Shown here piece by piece: positions 1-12,858 of a DNA stretch of 64,000 bases (within the stretch, counting starts at the first letter, position 1; each line of letters begins with the position of its first letter). The notes below the pieces were generated by a model, which saw nothing but the letters and a program-made list of their open reading frames with translations, was not told the origin of the DNA and did not search any database. The stretch is from Thermothielavioides terrestris NRRL 8126 (lineage: Eukaryota; Ascomycota; Sordariomycetes; Sordariales; Chaetomiaceae): NCBI RefSeq assembly GCF_000226115.1, contig NC_016457.1:1426001-1490000 (forward strand). The letters are read 5' to 3'. The position numbers were made by a program, and so were the translations under genes.

Positions 1-3000
1 CGATCGCGGTGTTCGTTAGGGAACTCCACTGTTGTAACTGTTGACAGACCTGTTAGCTCAAGCGTTCTCAGGCAGCTGTTGGGGTCGAGGCGGTGACGGT
101 CGCGGTGAGGTTGACGGCAGAGATGGAATGGATGATTGCTGGTTAGCAGGTCAGGAGCTGAGGGATCTAAAGGGGGAGGGTCAAGGATAGCATCCGGAGG
201 AGAAGGATGCAAAGTATACTGGGCTTGGAGTCCGCGCTGTTGAACTCGATATTGTGGAAGCGCCGTGGCGCTCGTGTCTGAGTTTGCCCACGGCCTAGGG
301 CCTCTGCTCAGGGACAGTCAACAGGATTAGAACTTCCGTTGAGCGGCTTGGGAGAGAGGATCGCATGGCGGCTTGTCGAAACTGAGAAGGACGTGAATAT
401 GGCCGTCAGTCCTCTCCTAATCATGCCGGGCATATCTCGAACAGCAGGAGTGGACCTTGCTCCGAGGCCTCGGGGTGACAGTCGAGCTATCCTCGCCAGC
501 TTCCCTGCCGAGCATGCTGTGTGCCTGGGCACAAGGAGGTTCAATGGCAATGCAAAGGAAACAACGAGCTACAAGGATTGCTTCAGACTGAGCTCTTCTC
601 AGGCTACAGGCTGTCAGGTCGTCTTCACCTCGAAACGCCGGACTCAAGTACGAAGAGCCTGGCGTTTGTGTGACATCTAGGCAAACAACGGCCTCGCCGT
701 ACAGCTAGTTACTCTCATTTTCTACATCTTTATTAATGACTAGAAGTGCTCCGACGAGCAGCCTGCCGACGAGCAGCCTGCTTATGCCTGTGCCTTGGGG
801 CTTCTAACTGGCAAGGCCTCGGTCTGGTGCGAGGGGACGAGAAAAGAGGCATCTCAGTCCAATGGCAACCAACTCAAGACCAACACAGCAGCCATAGACC
901 ATTGACATCCCGCTGGCTTGTTGTCTCGTCCATGGGCTGGATGGAACGACTCGGGAGAATGCCCATCTGTCTGGTGCCAGGTCATCCATCCATCCGCTCC
1001 CGCACACTGCATGCTCTCGGTCAGCTACCATGGGCAAGAGAAGTCTCACGTCAACGAGGGAACCTCAGCTGGGCTCTTCTTTTTTGCTCTGCCAATGTCG
1101 AGCCGATCCCATCCACTCTCACTTCCATGCTGCTGCTCATGATGTTATTCCCGGTCCGGTTCAGCTGCGAAGTGGTGAGGGCGCAATTTCCCGTCCTACC
1201 CAACCACAGCCGGCAGCCAGGGGCAGAACGAAAAAGACTGCCCTCACATCCGGGGCAATCCCTCGAAGGTTACCTCGACCAGGTATCACCAAGTCTTGAT
1301 AAAACCTGATTGATATTTTGTCAGCGGCATCGCCGTCTGCAACGGCAGGCCGGAAGCGGAGCCCGGGCGAGCGAGCAGCCCATCACGTACGCATCTTCCA
1401 CCCTCACCCCCCTCCCCTCTCGCTCCCTCCTTCGACAAGGAGATGCGTTGGGGGTGTTTCGCTCGCTCGGGGAGAGAAAAGTTCGGCGATCAAAGACTGA
1501 GACCCGGACGCCCCCGCCAGCCGCGGCTTGCGCAGACAGGCCCTTCTTGTAGCGTGGCGGTCTTCCCGCCGTTCCGCCGCTGCCTCACGGGGCCAAGCAT
1601 GCGTCTGTCTCCCAATGTTGTGGTGCGTATGGCGTACGGCAGCTCAGGCGCCATCCGACTTCAGCTCGGCAGGCGAAGGGCGACGGGGCTTACTGGTCTC
1701 CTTTCCCTTCCTCCCCTGACGGGGGGAGGGGGAAGTTGGAGGGGCGGCGTGCTGCGAGGTTCCTGCTCCAAGAGTTTGCCAGCCGTTTGTGCCCCCTTTC
1801 CCAGAAACACCGCTGCTCTGAGTGAGGACGGAGCCTTCATTGTCTTGCACCTCCGGCGTCGGCAGACCGAAGTGCCGAGGTGGAAGTCTGCAACGTCGAG
1901 GACACGACTCACGATCTGAGCAACCGAAGACACGCCCTGCCAATCGCGGCCAGTGCAACACCGTATCGGAAAAGAAGCAAACAAGAGACAACAGCGCCAG
2001 CATACAAGTACTGTGTACTCCGCAGAGCACCATGGCAATAACCCAAGACACCTCCTCCCGCGTGTGCTGCTCGCTGGCGATGGGGGGGGGGGGGGTATGG
2101 GATGCCTTCTGGTTGGTCGAGAGCAGGCGTAACAGAGGCAAAGGCGGCAGCTCCAGCTGGAGGAGGGAGGGGGGGGGGCATAAGTGAGACACTTTGCGCC
2201 GGTTTGCCGCGTGCTCGCTCAGAGATCGATCCCATCTCACCGTTAGTTTGGCTAGTTACCGCTGCCGTTATGGTAGCTACACAGTATTCGCTGCCGTTGA
2301 CCTCGAATCTGACAGTCCGTGGCGGCAGTCCTGTTGTCTCCTTCCTGCCGGGGCCCACTTCCCACTGGCCGACTCGCCTTGAGCCAGAGCCCAGAGAGGG
2401 TGGGATAAGCAAAGCCAAGCAGGGGCATCATGGCCATCGACCGGGAACGATGCTCGTCATGGACATGGGATGGATGGATTGGAGTTTTGAAGCACCTTGT
2501 CGTCCGGTGATGCGAGCTCTTCACGCTGCGGGCCTTCTTTTTGCCGTCCCGAGAGCCAGCCCTGCTTGTCAGCTCGCCAGGTTGCTCACTCACCTGCATA
2601 ATTGACGAGCGAGCGGGTACTGTGTGAAGTAACGGGAGAAACCACTATCTCTCAGCCCCCCGTTAACTACCTGTAGATGGCTCAAGCCAGACGGTATGTG
2701 TACAGAGAGAAACCACGTCACTGGTACCCTCGAACCGGCCAGCGAGACGAGCAGGCAAATGTTCGTCGTTTCTCCTCTTTTCCACCGCTCTTCCTCCCTT
2801 CCCCATGAGGGCCTCACCCGATTCACCGGGCGAGTCACGGAGATGCACACATCTGAGATTTCCCTTGTCTCACCACCAAGCATGCCCAGCCCACCTATGG
2901 CGACATCGCAGCAGCAAAGCACAGGGCCACGGGCACACAATCCAGTAAGGAGTGCAGCGTGAGCGAAGACTCGACATGCCCGACGCGAGGCAAGGCAGTG

Positions 3001-6000
3001 CCACAGTGATTATCGCCAGCCACTAGGGAGGGGAGACGAGAGACATGCAGGAAGCGCCGAGGAGGGAACAGCCCTGATCAGGAAGAGCCCTGCTGCCGCC
3101 GGGGAGGGGAGCCCAGCCGAGCGAGCGCGCTCAATGGCTCGGAAAGATCGCCATAGAATCAAGGTAAAGGCCCCTTCCATCGCCCATCACGAAGCTCAAG
3201 GGGAAGAGGCCCACCCGACTTAACATCCCCCTCTCTCGTCCGTCTCTGAGATCCAGCCCAGCGAGGCCGGACAGGGATGGAGATGGGAGAAGCCAGGCTG
3301 GAGTGTGGGCCGCAGGTGGGCTCAAACGGCATGGGCCACGTCAGAGTTCAGCAGGGACGACGCTTGCACCCGGCTCTGAATGTCACCACCGACCGAGCCG
3401 GGCCAGGGCCGGCAGTTGCGCCTGGTGTATCCCATGCGTCGTGGACGGGTCAATCGCAATCTGAAAGACCCAGGGCAGCAGCCGTTTCAGCTGTCAACAA
3501 TCCTGGAGCAGTTTCCTCAACAGGCCGAGAGACATGGGTTGTCGATAAACAACATGCCCCCTCGGCTGCCAATGGGGGTGACATCCGTTTTCTCGCTCGA
3601 CGCTCTCGAGCGTGCACATTTTCCGTCTGTAACTAGCGTAATCCCGCTGACCGTTGAAGAGGAGCCCATTCCTCGAGGCGATGTCTCGGGGCTTCCCGGG
3701 TAGTGGGACTGGGCGCGGCCAGCTCGGAGTCGAAGCCTTCGCTGCAAATGAAAGGCATGGGAGCCGAGCTGTTTCACACACTCAACGGCCAAGATCTCGG
3801 GGCGTCTTTACTGCGAAGAGACCGGCAAATGGCTAGTTCCTCCTGATGATTGATGATTTGTTCAGCATGGGGCGTGTCCGGAGTTACACTGCTGTGAATG
3901 CGGAACCTTGCCATGGCTCTGGAAACGGAAGGGGGAAGCCGACTGCCAAGCTGCGGGAAGTCCCTTTCGGCCACTTGCTGTTGACAGGGGCTTCTGCTTT
4001 GCCCATGTCCATCATCAAACTCACTAGTGTAGCGTGGGTTATCCCAGTTCGGGGGCGGGAATTTCTCTCGTTGCAGGCCTGCAGCTCGCATGCCGTCTCA
4101 AGGCGGCTCCGGGTTTGAGCTGGACAGGGGTCGGCCGTTGCAGAAAGGGATCCAATCGAGTTTGGTCGGGGCGATGGGCAGGGTGAACTGGCGGCCTTGG
4201 CGCCTGCATCCACCACCAACTTGTGACTTCAGTGGGCGGAGAAGCAGAGGCGATCGATCGGGAGCGACGGGTTCACTTGTTTTCTCTGCTTCATGACGTC
4301 GAACCAGTTTGCTTCTGCAATCAAGCACTCACTAAGTCGTAGTCCTTGTGCATGGGCAACGTTGGGCACTTCCACGGAGGGCTCATTGCGTTTGTTCATG
4401 CTTGCCCTCCGAGGATGCGACAACAATCGAATACCAAATGGTTCCATTTTGAGGCTGACGATACTAGACATATTATCAGCATGGTACGGAATACCGCAGT
4501 ACCACAGTGTTCCGTGTTGCTTGGCAGGATTCCACTTACCGCGCAGAGTGTATGTAGTACATGTCTTCATACCTCCGAACCTCCCGTTTCCAAGCACATG
4601 GAAAGGGGCGGGGTCGCATCGCATCTTCAATGCGCCCACCGAGGAGGGTTGCATCACCATCTGGAAGCGAAAAAGCCGCCGTCGCCACTGTCGCTCCAAC
4701 TGTTCAGGTCCTGCGGGCGCTCTGGAGCAGCTTCTTTGGGCGCGTGAGCGCTGGTATTGTCTTGCGACGGCTAAGGCGGGTCCCTGATGGCCGTCCAGGA
4801 ACAAGGTGGGCGCTTCCCGATCGGGGTGTTGAGGCGTCGAAGGCTCAGCTGAACATTCGCTAGACTTTGCCAAGACAGGTTAACGGCCCCGTTGCATACC
4901 CTGCAGGGCCCCAGCCAGCGGACGGGGAGCGCCACTGAAGATCTGCTTTGTGTGATTGGATGTCCACAACCCAGCGCTGTGCGACAACGGTTTTTGCGTT
5001 GACGCTAACGGCGGATCCCTCCCCTTCCCAGTCCCAGGTCGCCGAGTCGGGCTTTAGCCACATGTGGTGCCCGAGCCGTTGGCACGCTGACACGAGGCAT
5101 CCCAACCGCCGCCGCCGCCGCCCCACACCCGCTCAAACACCAGCCCGTGCCGTTGCCGGCGAGCCCGCCTTCCGTCGACCGCTTTCCCAGGAGCTGGAGC
5201 AACGACCGCGGGGAAGTCTGCAGATGGTGACGAGGAAAAGGGACCTAATCGAGTTGATACTGGGGAACGCTTGCCCTCCGTCGCTGCCCCATCGTCTGGC
5301 TCTCGCAGCAGAATGCACATCAACATCTGGGCAACGCGAGGAGCGGATAAGCAATTCGCATCCTGCGCAGTGCATGGGCGGATGTGCACAGTAGGTGAAG
5401 CTCCGCGGGGGCGGCGATGACGGTGTGGCTGGCAAATAGGAACGCCTGGGACCGGCGGGCAGATCATGCAAGGCCATGTTGGTGCATGGAGAGAGCAAAA
5501 GCGGGTCTGCAAGTAACGTTAACTGGTGAACGTACTCCGTACTGTGTAATCGCATACACTTCGCAGGACCTCACAGCACTCGGTCTTCCGTTCCATGACC
5601 TGCCTCCGGCACTTTAGCAGCCTCGTGGGAGTGCAAACGGTAACAACTAACGGTGCGTTGAGTTGCCTTGGTTGGCACCAGGGGGCAAGGGGTTCCGGGG
5701 GGCGGGGTGAAGTCGCATCCGCTCGCTCGAGGCTGTTGTCGCCTTGCGCAGCTCCAGCTTTCGGACGTCGACCGGCCTGAGAACAGGGCGAGTCGGTGAG
5801 GATAGAGGAGGCAAATTCAGGCTCGAAAATGCCAGCATTCTCCGCGAATTACTGAGAACCTAGAAGGAAATTGCGATCGATCGACATCAGGCAGCAGCGT
5901 GATCTGCTGGCAACCTGGTTTGGTGAGGAAGGAGCAGCCGTGAGAACAGTGCGACATCTCGGCAGTTCGAACACCCGAGGTGCTCAACAACTAGGGCGGC

Positions 6001-8495
6001 AAAGAGGAAAGAGCGATTCCTACCTGTATCTTCTAACGTGTAATTGTGTAAGCCGTACTCAATGCGGAGTAGAAGCTGCTGGTTCTCGGAGAATAACCAA
6101 GCCAGAGGAAACGGGCTTCGCCTGGTTGTCCTCGCACCGATGTTCCCCGCAAACCATCCGCCACCCGCCTGGTTGTTGTGGACTGCCTCCATAGCGGTAA
6201 CGTTATTCAGTGTGGATCCACAGCCGCATGGGCGGAACAGCGTTGCCCGATTCATCAGCAGCCCTGCGCATTACCGGTGTTGTTACCTCTGGTTCAGGCT
6301 AAGCAGAGATGGGGTTTCGCTGAGCGCAGCAACGTGATTCCGCGTCCGGAGTTTGAGGGTCAGGCAGAAACCGCAATCGGAAACCGGTGCCCCGCCTTGA
6401 GTCCATGATGTAACCTCAGGGTGACTGTCCAAACCAACACTTTGACTAATGATGGCAGGCATTGTCATTGATCCCGATTTCTGTCGGACACGGCGTGTTG
6501 TTCTGCCGCATGGGCAACAGACCGCACAGCGCACAGTACACTACGCACGACCAGACCTGCACACACTCCACGTCCCGGTACATGCAGTTTGGCAGGCGGA
6601 AATCCCAAGTGGATGGGTCGCCGAAGCCACCCGCAGGGATCAGCACGGACCGGCTCGCTGGATCCCTAAAGGAGGGTCGTTTGATGAGAAGAGGGAGAAG
6701 CTGAACAGACCCCCAGTCCGGATCTCGCGAAGTGATCGATTTGACGATTATACAGACACTACTATTCCGTCCTGTGGTATCCGTAATAATACCGGGGGTT
6801 GCCAGATCGGCAACACTTCGGCCGTGGAGGCTGCGCACCGGCATAACGATCCAGGTCATATTACGGAACACTTCCAATTTACCATTAACGTTAACGTTAT
6901 TGCGTAACACAGTCCTGATTCACACCGCAGATACAACCCCAATAAGTTCACGACGCAAGATCCGCGGCGCTGCCCAGCGTGCTGGGACCGCCGAGGGAGA
7001 TGGATGCGGCCCGGCAGGCTGTTTCGCAGGTTCGTGCCGTCGCGCTCGTGCTGCCCCGGCTGAGGTTGAAGCAAGGCCATGGCTATAACATCTGTCTTAA
7101 GACAAGGATATGGAGGATCAGCTCGAGGCCCCGACAACATGGGCTTGAAAGTGCCGTAGTGTACAGTACACTAGTGTCGCGAGCGCGCGCTGCATGGCGT
7201 CTTTTTGTTGCCTTCCCGCGTCGTGTCCCACGGCGTTTCAGCACTGCTGCCGTTTCCACAACAGCTGCGAGACTTGCAAGCATGACAGGGCTGTGGATAC
7301 ATTCACGAGATACGTTGCCTTTGTGATTCGCACTGCTCCCTCCCCCCGCCGGTTGATGACCGTCAAACGCCCACGACTCACTCGGCTGATCCAGATTCAG
7401 CTCCAATATTGGCTCAAGACTGGATCCGGCCGCGTGGCTTTTTCCGATCGCACTACTGACCGGGTGCAGGCAGCTAGTTTAGATCCAGAGCCTTATTTTC
7501 TTTTGTTGTTGTTTTACACTAGTATCACTGTAAGTACTCCGAGATGCCATGGCGCCGCCTTACCGTGCGCACAGTGGTCGAACTTGTGGGCGTCCGCCAA
7601 ATGCCTGACAGGGCTTACCGACGACCACAACAGGACGCAGGACGGCGGTCATGAAGGGTTGACGACCGTCCCGTCTAGACGATGGTCTCCGCGGATGGCT
7701 GGGAATTCGAGCTTGAGCTTTCTACACTAGTGTATAGCTACCTAGTGTAGCTAAGTCAGGGGCCGGTTCGGAGAGATCAATTGTGTAACCTTTGATCAGG
7801 CGCCTCGATGTGGTCTGGTTGACATTCACACAGGCTATGTTTGCTCGTCTGCCGTGAAAGCCCCCAAAGAAACGCCCGATTCGGGGGAACAACCGCTGAA
7901 CTGGGCGGGTGTAAGTAGTTATGTACTTCCGTATGCACTCTAACTCAACTAAATTCCGTACTGGGTACGGAGGACTGCGTACTTCGAGCGAAGCACCTCT
8001 GGTTCGCTCGCCAGCAAGCCAGGGGTTGCGCTGTGTGTGCACTTTGTACAGTACATAGTGTAAATTGCTTGGGATGACCTGGCCTGGTCCCCAGCGCTAA
8101 CGTTACCAAGACACGGATGGAGAACAAGGGCCCCTGCTGGTTGACCTGGCGCCCCATCGTTTCCCACCCCTCGGGATCGTCTGCGGTCCACTGCCCAGAA
8201 CTGTGCTGGAGCACTCCCCACGCTGGTGCAGGTAATCTGGCGTTATTAATGGAAGCCTCCTCCCTGGGACCCCTCTACCCTGATCTCTCACGTAGGATCC
8301 GTCCCTCCAACAGGCACTTTATCCCAGGTCAACTTCATCGACTTTCGGCAGCCTGCACGCCGACCTGGTCCTCTTCAACTTCACTACAGCCTTACACCAC
8401 CTTGATCAACGATCGGTTCCTCGCAATCAACTTCAGAGAGCGCCCTATCCGTCAACTAACGCTGGTCCTAAGCGCCGTGGAGCCGTCACCATCCG
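1..8495. other. Gene-poor region, no gene recognised
   Basis: I find no open frame here with recognisable protein character, and no exon chain joined by convincing splice sites. Base composition is close to that of genic DNA, so this is not a RIP-degraded island. Visible minor features are a run of 14 G at 2082-2095, a short CCG repeat near 5107-5125, and several palindromes of the type TACACTAGTGTA (perfect at 7733-7744, partial at 4021-4032 and 7167-7178). The right part probably includes the promoter and leader of the Myb gene that starts at 8496. Long upstream regions are common for fungal developmental regulators, but nothing here proves transcription. Confidence 0.5.
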
Positions 8496-9716
8496 ATGGG
8501 GTCTTGCTTTGACACAGTAGACAAGGCAACGGACTCCATGCCATCGGACCAGGCACTCAGCAAGAAGGGCTGGGAGGGGGAGGAAGACCTCCGCCTCTTG
8601 GAGCTCCACGCAGCTTATGGGCCGAACTGGACGCACATCGCAAGGGGCATGGGTTCCAAGTCAGCTAAACAATGCCGGGAGAGGTACACGCAGCAACTTC
8701 GGCCGGGCCTGAACCGCTCTCCTATCTCCGAAGAGGAAGGCCGGCGGATCATGGAGATGGTGCAGGAGTCCGGCCAGAGGTGGGCTCAGATTGCACGGAA
8801 CCTGGGCACCAACCGCAGCGACAACCAGGTCAAGAACTGGTGGAACGGCGCCAAACGCAAGGAAACGTCGAAGAGGCAGGACGCGGCCCAGAGCCAGAAC
8901 CAGAACCAGCAATACCGCCACGATTATCCGCCATCACCCGGGCTCGCTGCGCTCCCCGAGCGGCGCGGCATCCTCCCCCCAATCCCGCTCGAGCTTCCGT
9001 TGAGGAAAGACAGCGCTACAGCCGCCTTCGAGGCGCAGCCGCATTCTTCTTGCCGGTCCTACGACGTGGAGCGGCCGCCGTCCCTCGTCTCTGACAACGG
9101 ATCCTCCTGGAGCAGCTCGCAACCGTCGTCAGCATCGTCCTCCCCGACGACCTTCTCGCAGCCCTCCCTAGTCCCGCTTCATCCCTCGTCTCAGCACCAC
9201 CCGGACGGCTACTCCGGCGTCTTCCACCACCGCATGGAAGGCTTTGAGCCGACCCGCTGGACGTCCACGGGCTTCCCACCAAGTGCCTGCTCGCCCGAGC
9301 CCTCAGTCGGCTGCCCCAGCCCGGCACCCACCTCTCCTGCAAGGGGAGCGCCGTCCTCTGCCACGACGACCCACTCTCACGACTACAACCTGGCGCTGCC
9401 TCCGCTTCTGCTGCCCCAGACGAAGCCCGACAGCAACTGCTACCGCGACTCCCCCAACTCTGCCACCAGCAAGCCAGGGTCCTCCTCCTCCTCCTTCGGG
9501 CCTGTCCGCCGCTCCTCCGAGATCTTGCAGCCGCCGAGCCAGCTCTCGCCCCTGAACCGCTTCGCCAAAACCGCCCCTGCCACGCCCGTCACCCGGGCCT
9601 CGTCCTCGCGCTGGGAGCCGTACGCCACACAGCGGCCCAGCGCCGCTGCACACCCGCAGCAGCACCAGGGGGGCGAGGCGAACGCCAAGGGGTCTCTGTC
9701 TTTCCTTCTCAACTGA
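8496..9716 (+). CDS. R2R3 Myb-type transcription factor, FlbD-like
   Basis: Single-exon frame of 406 residues. Two Myb/SANT repeats lie at about residues 24-110. The first holds the KKGWEGEEDLRLLEL, NWTHIARGM and KQCRERY elements; the second holds ISEEEGRRIMEMV, QRWAQIARNL and RSDNQVKNWWNG. The order and the WWNG end resemble FlbD/RCA-1, regulators of conidiation, but the first repeat is divergent, so it could be a paralogue. The remaining ~290 residues are Ser/Pro/Gln-rich and look disordered, as expected for a regulatory domain. Expected role: sequence-specific DNA binding in the nucleus. Start: the first Met (MGSC...) is given; Met15 (MPSDQ...) is an alternative and leaves both repeats intact. 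It is isolated, with about 8 kb upstream and a transposon-rich region downstream. An A-rich AATAAAA-like stretch at 9747-9757 may serve 3' processing. Confidence 0.85.
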   Translation: MGSCFDTVDKATDSMPSDQALSKKGWEGEEDLRLLELHAAYGPNWTHIARGMGSKSAKQCRERYTQQLRPGLNRSPISEEEGRRIMEMVQESGQRWAQIARNLGTNRSDNQVKNWWNGAKRKETSKRQDAAQSQNQNQQYRHDYPPSPGLAALPERRGILPPIPLELPLRKDSATAAFEAQPHSSCRSYDVERPPSLVSDNGSSWSSSQPSSASSSPTTFSQPSLVPLHPSSQHHPDGYSGVFHHRMEGFEPTRWTSTGFPPSACSPEPSVGCPSPAPTSPARGAPSSATTTHSHDYNLALPPLLLPQTKPDSNCYRDSPNSATSKPGSSSSSFGPVRRSSEILQPPSQLSPLNRFAKTAPATPVTRASSSRWEPYATQRPSAAAHPQQHQGGEANAKGSLSFLLN

Positions 9717-11670
9717 AGGAAACAGAGGCCGGGTTACAGGAAGGGGAAAAATAAAAATGAACGGCGGCAGTTTCCTCAGGGGTTGGCTTCATGCTATCAG
9801 CGGCAAAGGAGGGTTCGACATTCTGGTGTTTTGCGTGCGGGTGGAAGTGCTACGGAATACCCAGCGGGCTATTATCACTTAGAAAGACAGGGGCGTTGTT
9901 CGGTTGGTTTGGTCTACTGCTTAGGATACCCCTTATTTATTTCCTTTTCCCTGTCTTCCTTTCCACCTATATTTCCTCTTTTCGGTATCACTGTCCGATA
10001 CGGGATCTTTCATTTGTTCGACAATCTAATGTATGATAAGCTCTGTCTGGGCGGATGGCAATGGACGCAAAAAGGGCAACGCAAGCAAGGCAAGGGCAAT
10101 CAAGCAGGCGCGTTTTTGTATTATAGTCAGTATTGCGCTGACCTACCTGACCCTGACGGAAATGGTGGGCAGCAATAGCAAGTAACTGAACGGAGTCGAT
10201 GCAAACTTTCTTGACTCGCAACCACATCATGAGGGGCTCTCGAGTACTCGACAAACTGGACAAGGGACTTACACAATAGGTATGCCAGAAGCAGTCTGCA
10301 GCAAGAACGAGTACTGGCCTCAAAAACGGAACAGAACAACGGCCACCCAGTCTGGATCACGCAAATGCAGCATGCACTCACAGTCTCACTGTCTGTGCAG
10401 GTCCGGGCACCGACAAAGTAGTGTTCGTCCAACATGAACGGCAATTCAACTTCCTTGTCGGCTTGCGGCCCCACGCAGATCCATCTCCGTCCGGGCTTCG
10501 GATCACGTTAAACAAGACGCCGACCGAGTCGTCCGTTACACCCGGCGATATTCTCCGTCACACTGCACCAGAGCCAACCTGATGGATTCATCAGGGTTCC
10601 CCTTTGTACGACAGTACAGTGCGTGCCACAGCCGGCGTATCACCCGCACAGTCCTCTCCTGGGTGTTCCCCAGAGGGCCTTTCAGCTGCCCCCTCAGTGG
10701 AAAAAAGGACACCCTCTTCGCGACGCAACTCCCGTCCCTCCTTTCCAAAGCGCTGGGGCGGGCTGAGCAGCCGTTCCAAGGAAACAGGGAAAGCGCAAGG
10801 CCGCCGCAACCGTCCATTGCAGGCCATCGCAGGGATGTGAATGGCTGGTGACCCTGGCCCTCTCCACCCAAGATCCGCAGCATCGAAGCAGCGGCACCCC
10901 TGGCTCTGGGAGCGGCGCAGGGATGATCATGTCCCAACGGTTGCATCCAATGTCGCGATTCGTATCCCCACAGAGCCCCAATATCTGCTCCACCGATCCC
11001 CTTTTTCCCCTTCCACCACCCCCGTCGTCAAAGTGAAGTCCCGGAACAGCACACATCCGTTTGCCGCCCCACGGTCGCATCCGCCTGGCAGTTGGTGCGC
11101 ATGCACGCTAGCCCTTCCAACAGACACCCCCCCCCAAAGGCGGAAGACAGCGCGGGGTGGGTTTGGATTCCCTTTGGTCTCCAATGTAACATCGGGAACG
11201 TCAGGTCGGCGACCTCGCGATGCGGTCCCCGGACCGCGAAAAAAAATACCCATCTGTGCGACCCAAAGCGCAGATCCCGCGATTGCGATATCAAACCCCG
11301 GTGAATGGTTCTGGGCGATTACCGGCAGGCTGAGCACGACGGATGACAGAGCGTGCAATTGGTCCTTCGATTGGGCCTTGTTTGGCAGAGGAACATGGTC
11401 AAATCGAGGCGGTTCGGTCAACCCCCGCTGAAAAAGCGTGGAACTGCGAACTATGACGCGGATTGTTCACTTCGCGCTGGTCTCGCAATGGCGTTGTCTG
11501 AGTGTATTCCGTACACTACACTGGATGGTTAGGTGTGACGCAGCGCGCTGGCGGCTCCAACGTTTCCGGATTGAACGTTTTGCGGGGATCTGAAACAATG
11601 TTTGGCCTGTCTGAGTCCTCGGCACACGAGACTGGGAAATGGAGGCAACGGTTGCGGGGCGTGGGAAAAG
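9717..11670. other. Intergenic, no gene seen
   Basis: This is the 3' flank of the Myb gene followed by ordinary-composition DNA. I see no convincing coding frame. It ends in the GGGAAAAG direct repeat (11663-11670) that borders the first short transposable element. Confidence 0.45.
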
Positions 11671-12072
11671 GCTAGAGGTTATAGAGGTCCCGCCAAGACT
11701 AATTTCGGCCAATTGTCGGCAATGTTTTTACAGCGTCAGTACCCCGCCAAGACCGCCAAGGGGTTTGCACTATCGCCACGGGTTAGCCACGGGTTAGTTC
11801 GCCGAGGGTACAGGGGGCGGCGCCAGCCCCCCGCTGGTTAGGATTCGGGTTAAGGTTAGGGTGAGGGTCAAGGTTAGGGTGCGGGTTAACTTCGTTTTCT
11901 TTTTTTTCGATTTGGTTGAGGTTTAGTAAAGTTGTTGCTACGAGTCTTCGCGATTGTATATTGTCGATGTTGCTCTAAGTCGTCGCGGCCCCGCTCACCC
12001 TGTGGCGATTGTAAATACTTGTAAGCGGCAACCTCCGAAATTAGTCTTGGCGGGACCTCTATAACCACGACC
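11671..12072. mobile_element. Short TIR element, copy 1 (Mutator-like, non-autonomous)
   Basis: A 402-bp non-coding element. Its ends carry a perfect 25-bp inverted repeat, GAGGTCCCGCCAAGACTAAT followed by TTCGG, and a weaker outer extension (GGTTATA on both sides). The direct repeat GGGAAAAG flanks it at 11663-11670 and 12073-12080 (8 bp, or 9 with one mismatch), in the size range of Mutator target-site duplications. The interior holds a degenerate telomere-like tract at about 11836-11890 (GGTTAGGGTGAGGGTC and variants). It is close to the second copy at 14970-15359 along its whole length. It encodes nothing and must have been moved in trans. The same termini bound the 6.2-kb element at 16582-22827. 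Confidence 0.85.
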
Positions 12073-12080
12073 GGGAAAAG

Positions 12081-12858
12081 CCTTTCGTCTTGCGCTTGCA
12101 GCCCCCACCCCATGGCAGATGGAGAAAAAGAAGCAAATTGCTGCATTCCATAACTGATGCTGATTACCTACCTATGTACATACATACATATACTACCTTC
12201 CTACTACATACATTCAGCCGCAAGTACACTAGTGTACATGCGCACGTTGGTTGTATTGTACTTGCTTACGCAACAGGAACTAGCAGCGAGACAACAAAAG
12301 TCAAAACAAGAGAGCCGAGAAGCATGACGGAGCTCGAGCGGCCATTCTGGGCGGCAGCACAGCACGGCACAACACAGCACCCCAGAAAGAACACGGCCCA
12401 GTTGAAGAAGGATCTGCACGAGGATTCCACTCTTTGTGGGCCTCGCACGCGGGTGGCAGCACAGCGATCGGACTCGATAGAGAGACGGCACCCCCGGGAT
12501 ATTCCCACGGTGTTTAAACCGAGACCGCAGCTGCGTCGCTCTCAAAATTGCGTGGTGAAGATCATTCCCGCAGCGATGGGCCGGTGACATGGGCAGTCCA
12601 CATCACACCCACATCACATTGTCCGGAAATCCGATCGAAGCGTCGCCCATCGCGCGGTATCTTCCGTCTCGGTCTTCAGGGGTGTTCTCTGCGTCCACTT
12701 CCGTTCATCTCACTAACGTTGCTTACCTGGCAGTTACTCCGTCCTGAGGTGTGCAATGCGGGAGCAAACAGATAGTAAACGGTGCTGGAACTGCGTCGCT
12801 GCAAGGACGTTGAAATTAAGATATATATAAATCCAACGGCAGGATCAACATACATAGT
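12081..12858. other. Intergenic, no gene seen
   Basis: No coding frame is supported. The stretch contains a TACATA-rich run (about 12165-12215) and the perfect 14-bp palindrome GTACACTAGTGTAC at 12224-12237. Confidence 0.45.

Noticed and set aside
746..1309. Plus-strand frame of 187 residues
   Set aside because: Trp/Cys/Ser-rich with no domain or repeat and no supporting splice or promoter signals.
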